Shown: one piece after another, positions 5,217 to 8,744 of the stretch
How positions within the stretch are numbered: the first letter of the stretch is position 1
How the letters are laid out: every line of letters begins with the position of its first letter
Source of the DNA: CAYVBJ01 sp964415185
Lineage (GTDB): Bacteria; Bacteroidota; Rhodothermia; Balneolales; Balneolaceae
Direction: 5' to 3'
Length of the DNA: 8,744 nt
Assembly (NCBI GenBank): GCA_964415185.1
Contig: CAYPZI010000123.1
Coordinates: 1-8,744, forward strand
Notes under the pieces: generated by a model
Database searches by the model: none
What the model saw: only the letters and a program-made list of their open reading frames with translations
Told to the model about the DNA's origin: nothing
Made by a program: the position numbers and the translations under genes

Positions 5217-7988
5217 ATGAAATCCCATTATAGATACGATCAAAAGCCAAACCGTTTTAAAAAATGGCTGCTTTTTATGTTTGCAGTTATTGTACCTTTT
5301 TTTACCGATGCCAATGCCCAGCAAAATGCAATTGTCAGGGGAGCAGTAATTGATGCATCTGCGAACGAGCCGCTTGCTGCCGTAAATATAATCCTGGTTG
5401 GCACCAACTCCGGTACCTCAACGGATGTAAACGGGCAGTACAGCTTCAGGATCCCGGAAGGCGAACATGAAATCAGGGCCAGTTTTGTCGGCTTCAAAAG
5501 CGTCACCAAAACACTGACGGTTCAGCCCGGCCAAAGTTATACCCTTGACTTCGAACTTGAACCGGGTACCGAATTGGGTACAGTACAGGTTGTAGGGTCG
5601 AGAAATGTAAACAGGTCTGTTGTGGAGTCGCCGGTGCCGGTTGATATAATTGCATTGCCTGAGATATATACATTTTCACCACAGACGGATATTAACCAGC
5701 TCCTTACTTTTGTGGCTCCTTCTTTTCAGGCCAACCGGCAGTCATCGGCCGATGCTACCGAATTCGTTGATCCTGTTTCTTTCAGGGGGCTGAGTCCCGA
5801 CCAGGTACTTGTTCTCGTGAACGGAAAGCGCCGGCACAGTTCCTCTTTGGTCAACAACATAGGGACGTTCGGTAACGGTGCAGCGGGTACCGACCTCAAT
5901 GCCATCCCCTTTTCTGCTGTTGAGCGGATTGAAATTCTGCGGGATGGGGCAGCTGCACAATACGGATCAGATGCCATTGCCGGTGTAATAAACGTTGTAT
6001 TAAAAAGTAATACAGGTGTGCTGACGGGAGATGTAACCGGGGGCGTTATGTCACGCGGTGACGGCGAAACCATTCAGTATTCGGCAAATTACGGTTTCGA
6101 CATCGGTGAAAACGGCTTTGTAAACATTTCGGGTGAATTTACCGACCGGCAGAGAACCAACAGGGCTGACGGTAACAGCCTTATCATATTCGATCAGTCC
6201 GAGTTTGGCAACTTTTTCGCCTATCCTTTTACCGATGATCCCGAACAATCACGGGCAATTGATGATGCCGAGTTAGCCGGCCGAGGGCTTACGCGCGAAG
6301 ATTTTTTCTTTCGCGTCGGTGATTCGGAAATCCAGGAAGGCGGAATATTTGTGAATTCGGTGATACCTGTGGCTGAGCAGGCCGAAGTGTATGCCTTTGG
6401 CGGCCTTAACTTCAGAGAAGGTGTGGGCGCACCTTTTCGCCGACTGCCTTCCGATTTATCGGTAAATGTTCCAAGTATTTTTCCGGTCGGATTTCAGCCT
6501 GAACTTCTGACCGATATCAGTGACCAGTCCGTATCTTTTGGTATCCGGGGTAAACTGGGCAACTGGAATGTTGATTTAAGCAATACATACGGTCGAAACC
6601 GTTTCGATTTCACGGTCAGGAACACAGTGAATTCATCATTGCTCGGTGAAAGCCCGACACGGTTCGAAGCAGGCGGTCATGAATTCAGCCAGAATACGGC
6701 AAACCTTGACTTTAACCGCTACTTCGGTGATATCCTTCAAGGCGTGAACGTTGCCTTCGGTACATTTTACCGCGTTGATAACTATGAAATTGATGCCGGT
6801 AACGAAGGTTCTTTCCGCAATTTCGGAGTAGTTGACTTTGTAAATGAAGACGGTTTTATATCGCAGGTCGATACACTTGGCCGGCCCGGCGGGTCTCAGG
6901 GTTTCCCTGGTTTTCGTCCCGAAAACGAAGTGAACCAGTTCAGGGAAAATGCGGGGTTCTACTTCGATGTTGAAAGTGACCTGACCCGTAAATTCACGAT
7001 TGCGGGTGCTTTACGTTTTGAGGATTATAGTGATTTCGGAAGAACATTAAACGGAAAAGTTGCCCTCCGCTATGAACTGACCAACTGGCTTTCCGCACGC
7101 GGATCTTTCAGCAACGGCTTCAGGGCTCCGTCTCTGCATCAGCTCTTTTTTAACAATGTGGCTACCGATATTGTTGACAACCGGCTTGTAGATGTCGGTA
7201 CCTTCTCAAACGACAGCAACGCTGCACGCGCATTGGGAATAGAGCCACTTGAAGAAGAAACATCCAACAACTTCTCATTTGGAATAACAGCCAACCCTAC
7301 CAATCGCATTTCTCTGACTGTTGACGGCTACATTATTGAAGTTGATGACCGCGTAGTTCTGACCGGCGATCTCGGTGCCGATCCTTTTGGAAGTCCTGTT
7401 CCTGAAATCGCCGATATTCTTTCCGAAGTTGGCGCTTCAAGAGCCCGTTTCTTTACCAATGCCGTAGACACCGAAACCAAAGGGCTTGATATCATTGCCA
7501 GCTTCAACAGCCTGAAACTCGGGGACGGATTTGCAAACCTCTCGCTTTCTGTAAATTTGAATGATACGGATATAGAGCAAATCAAAATTCCTGAAAATTT
7601 AATAGGAAGCGAAGATGTCTTTTTCGGCCCGAAACAGCAGACCACCCTCCAGGATAACATTCCTGATCACAAGGTCATTTTTTCAACTAACTACCGCATC
7701 AACAAATTTTCAACCCTGCTGAGAGTTACACGTTTCGGGAACGTTGCCAGGGATGAATTTCCGTTCGGATCAAGACAGGAATTCAGTGCCGAACATGTGG
7801 TTGACCTTACCGCTTCGTACAGATTTCTGCCTCAGGTTATGCTCACTATCGGCGGAAACAATATTTTCGACAATTTCCCGGATGAGGCAATTTTTGAAAA
7901 TACATTTTTGGGTGTATTCGACTTTCCGCCTGTTCAGCAAGGATTTAACGGGGCTTACTTTTTCGGCAGGCTGACATTTAACCTCTGA
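5217..7988 (+). CDS. TonB-dependent outer-membrane receptor with N-terminal carboxypeptidase-regulatory-like domain
   Basis: A 923-residue outer-membrane transporter that takes up a large or scarce ligand using TonB/proton-motive energy. Order of parts: signal peptide (basic NRFKKW at 12-17, hydrophobic core 18-29, likely cleavage after DANA at 34), carboxypeptidase-D regulatory-like beta-sandwich (about 38-117, with AVNIILVGTNSGTSTDVNG), a TonB-box-like GTVQVVGSR (121-129), plug domain (about 136-263, with VSFRGLSPDQVLVLVNGKRR, then AVERIEILRDGAAAQYGSDA and IAGVINVVLK), and the beta-barrel to the end, closing with a C-terminal strand YFFGRLTFNL. The plug signature is typical of the CirA/FepA-like group rather than of SusC. 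No SusD gene follows; the next gene encodes an apparent exported SAM hydrolase. The start at 5217 gives a proper signal peptide; Met21 would remove the basic n-region. The ligand cannot be read from the sequence. Confidence 0.95.
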   Translation: MKSHYRYDQKPNRFKKWLLFMFAVIVPFFTDANAQQNAIVRGAVIDASANEPLAAVNIILVGTNSGTSTDVNGQYSFRIPEGEHEIRASFVGFKSVTKTLTVQPGQSYTLDFELEPGTELGTVQVVGSRNVNRSVVESPVPVDIIALPEIYTFSPQTDINQLLTFVAPSFQANRQSSADATEFVDPVSFRGLSPDQVLVLVNGKRRHSSSLVNNIGTFGNGAAGTDLNAIPFSAVERIEILRDGAAAQYGSDAIAGVINVVLKSNTGVLTGDVTGGVMSRGDGETIQYSANYGFDIGENGFVNISGEFTDRQRTNRADGNSLIIFDQSEFGNFFAYPFTDDPEQSRAIDDAELAGRGLTREDFFFRVGDSEIQEGGIFVNSVIPVAEQAEVYAFGGLNFREGVGAPFRRLPSDLSVNVPSIFPVGFQPELLTDISDQSVSFGIRGKLGNWNVDLSNTYGRNRFDFTVRNTVNSSLLGESPTRFEAGGHEFSQNTANLDFNRYFGDILQGVNVAFGTFYRVDNYEIDAGNEGSFRNFGVVDFVNEDGFISQVDTLGRPGGSQGFPGFRPENEVNQFRENAGFYFDVESDLTRKFTIAGALRFEDYSDFGRTLNGKVALRYELTNWLSARGSFSNGFRAPSLHQLFFNNVATDIVDNRLVDVGTFSNDSNAARALGIEPLEEETSNNFSFGITANPTNRISLTVDGYIIEVDDRVVLTGDLGADPFGSPVPEIADILSEVGASRARFFTNAVDTETKGLDIIASFNSLKLGDGFANLSLSVNLNDTDIEQIKIPENLIGSEDVFFGPKQQTTLQDNIPDHKVIFSTNYRINKFSTLLRVTRFGNVARDEFPFGSRQEFSAEHVVDLTASYRFLPQVMLTIGGNNIFDNFPDEAIFENTFLGVFDFPPVQQGFNGAYFFGRLTFNL

Positions 7989-8035
7989 TCAGTATGTAAT
8001 CCAAAACAGCCCTGATCACCTTTTTGAATCTAACA

Positions 8036-8075
8036 ACGGCCGGATACATCCCGGATGATCCGGCCGTGATTTTTA
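8036..8075 (+). terminator. Strong rho-independent terminator or attenuator between the receptor and SAM hydrolase genes
   Basis: A perfect 10-bp stem (8036-8045 with 8058-8067, ACGGCCGGAT/ATCCGGCCGT) continues, after a single bulged A, into CATC/GATG (8047-8050 with 8054-8057) with a 3-base loop. GATTTTTAAT follows directly, giving five U. It lies 48 bases after the receptor stop and only 22 bases before the ATG of the next gene. That leaves little room for a separate promoter, so it may act as a partial terminator within one transcript. Confidence 0.85.
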
Positions 8076-8097
8076 ATAAGTCAAAACAACCTTTGAT

Positions 8098-8744
8098 ATG
8101 AGACATTCTGCTTCAACGTTCAAACTGATTTTTTTAACTGCATTCATAGTTGCCTTAAATACCGCGGTATTAACCGGGCAGAATGCCCTTGTCCTTCAGT
8201 CCGATTTCGGCCTTAGCGATAATGCCGTGGCTTCAATGAAGGGAGTTGCGTTTGGTGTTTCGCCCGATTCAAAAATTTTTGATTCCACTCACGATATTAC
8301 CCCTTTCAACATTTGGGAAGCCGCATACCGGCTTGAACAGACTGCGGAATTCTGGCCTGCAGGTACGGTATTTGTCTCAGTGGTTGATCCCGGAGTAGGT
8401 ACAGATCGCAAATCTGTTGTGCTGAAGACAAAATCCGGCCACTATTTTGTTACGCCCGATAACGGCACTCTCACTCTTGTTTCCGAATCACTGGGTATTG
8501 AAGCTGTGCGTGAGATTGACGAAGCCGTAAACCGGAGAGCCGAATCGGAACAATCTTATACATTTCACGGGCGGGATGTGTATGCATATACAGGCGCCCG
8601 GCTGGCTGCAGGCATTATCTCATTTGAAGACGTTGGGCAAAAACTCGAAAATAAAGTGGTAACTATCCCACATCCTGATCCTGAATTTTCCGGGGACAGT
8701 ATCAGGGGATATATCCCCATACTCGATGTACGCTATGGAAACAT
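8098..8744 (+). CDS. S-adenosylmethionine hydrolase (DUF62 / SAM hydroxide adenosyltransferase), apparently exported; 3' end outside window
   Basis: The first 215 residues are visible. The DUF62 family splits SAM with water into adenosine and methionine and is related to the SAM fluorinase and chlorinase. Family motifs are clear: LQSDFGLSDNAVASMKG (33-49), THDITPFNIWEAAY (64-77), SVVDPGVGTDRKSVVL (94-109), FVTPDNGTLT (117-126) and FHGRDVYAYTGARLAAG (156-172). D97, R104 and H157 match the Asp/Arg/His triad described for SAM hydrolases. Unusually, a basic and hydrophobic N-terminus (KLIFLTAFIVALNTAVLTG, 9-27) precedes the enzyme, looking like a signal peptide. No ATG, GTG or TTG codon lies between 8098 and the DFG motif, so a start without this segment is unlikely. 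It follows the TonB-dependent receptor by 109 bases on the same strand. Family is firm; export and activity are inferred. Confidence 0.92.
   Translation, partial: MRHSASTFKLIFLTAFIVALNTAVLTGQNALVLQSDFGLSDNAVASMKGVAFGVSPDSKIFDSTHDITPFNIWEAAYRLEQTAEFWPAGTVFVSVVDPGVGTDRKSVVLKTKSGHYFVTPDNGTLTLVSESLGIEAVREIDEAVNRRAESEQSYTFHGRDVYAYTGARLAAGIISFEDVGQKLENKVVTIPHPDPEFSGDSIRGYIPILDVRYGN

Noticed and set aside
5726..6073. Long minus-strand frames inside the receptor gene.
   Set aside because: They are antisense shadows of a clearly coding plus-strand gene with an intact domain order.
7986..8025. TGATCA repeated at 7986 and 8013, followed by CCTTTTTG, as a terminator of the receptor gene.
   Set aside because: Six AT-rich base pairs with a 21-base loop are weak, and the much stronger hairpin at 8036-8075 follows at once.

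Overview
The window looks like a chromosomal segment of a Gram-negative bacterium of the Bacteroidota/Balneolota type. The reasons are a TonB-dependent outer-membrane receptor with an N-terminal carboxypeptidase-regulatory-like domain, starts that mostly lack a clear Shine-Dalgarno sequence, AT-rich spacers, and a bacilliredoxin next to a Mn-type superoxide dismutase. The phylum is an inference from gene style; there is no rRNA or other marker gene here.

Layout, left to right: (1) the 3' part of an MscS-family mechanosensitive channel gene (+, cut by the window start); (2) on the minus strand, a Mn-type superoxide dismutase followed by a BrxA/BrxB-family bacilliredoxin, separated by a strong rho-independent terminator; (3) divergent from these, a soluble pyridine nucleotide transhydrogenase (sthA, +); (4) a 224-base convergent spacer with a GC-rich patch, a tandem 7-mer and several inverted repeats, possibly a dispersed repeat or element remnant; (5) a DUF429 protein (-); (6) a 422-base AT-rich spacer; (7) a 923-residue TonB-dependent receptor (+); (8) the 5' part of a S-adenosylmethionine hydrolase (DUF62 / SAM hydroxide adenosyltransferase) that carries an apparent signal peptide and is cut by the window end.

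Functionally there are two blocks. The left block is redox homeostasis: superoxide removal (SOD), bacillithiol-linked protein thiol repair (bacilliredoxin) and NADPH/NADH balancing (SthA). The right block is an outer-membrane transporter followed 109 bases later by a probably exported SAM hydrolase, with a strong hairpin between them. No SusD partner lies directly after the receptor, so this is not a standard SusC/SusD pair. The receptor plus exported SAM hydrolase is the most unusual item in the window. No CRISPR, tRNA, rRNA, intact transposase or phage gene was seen.
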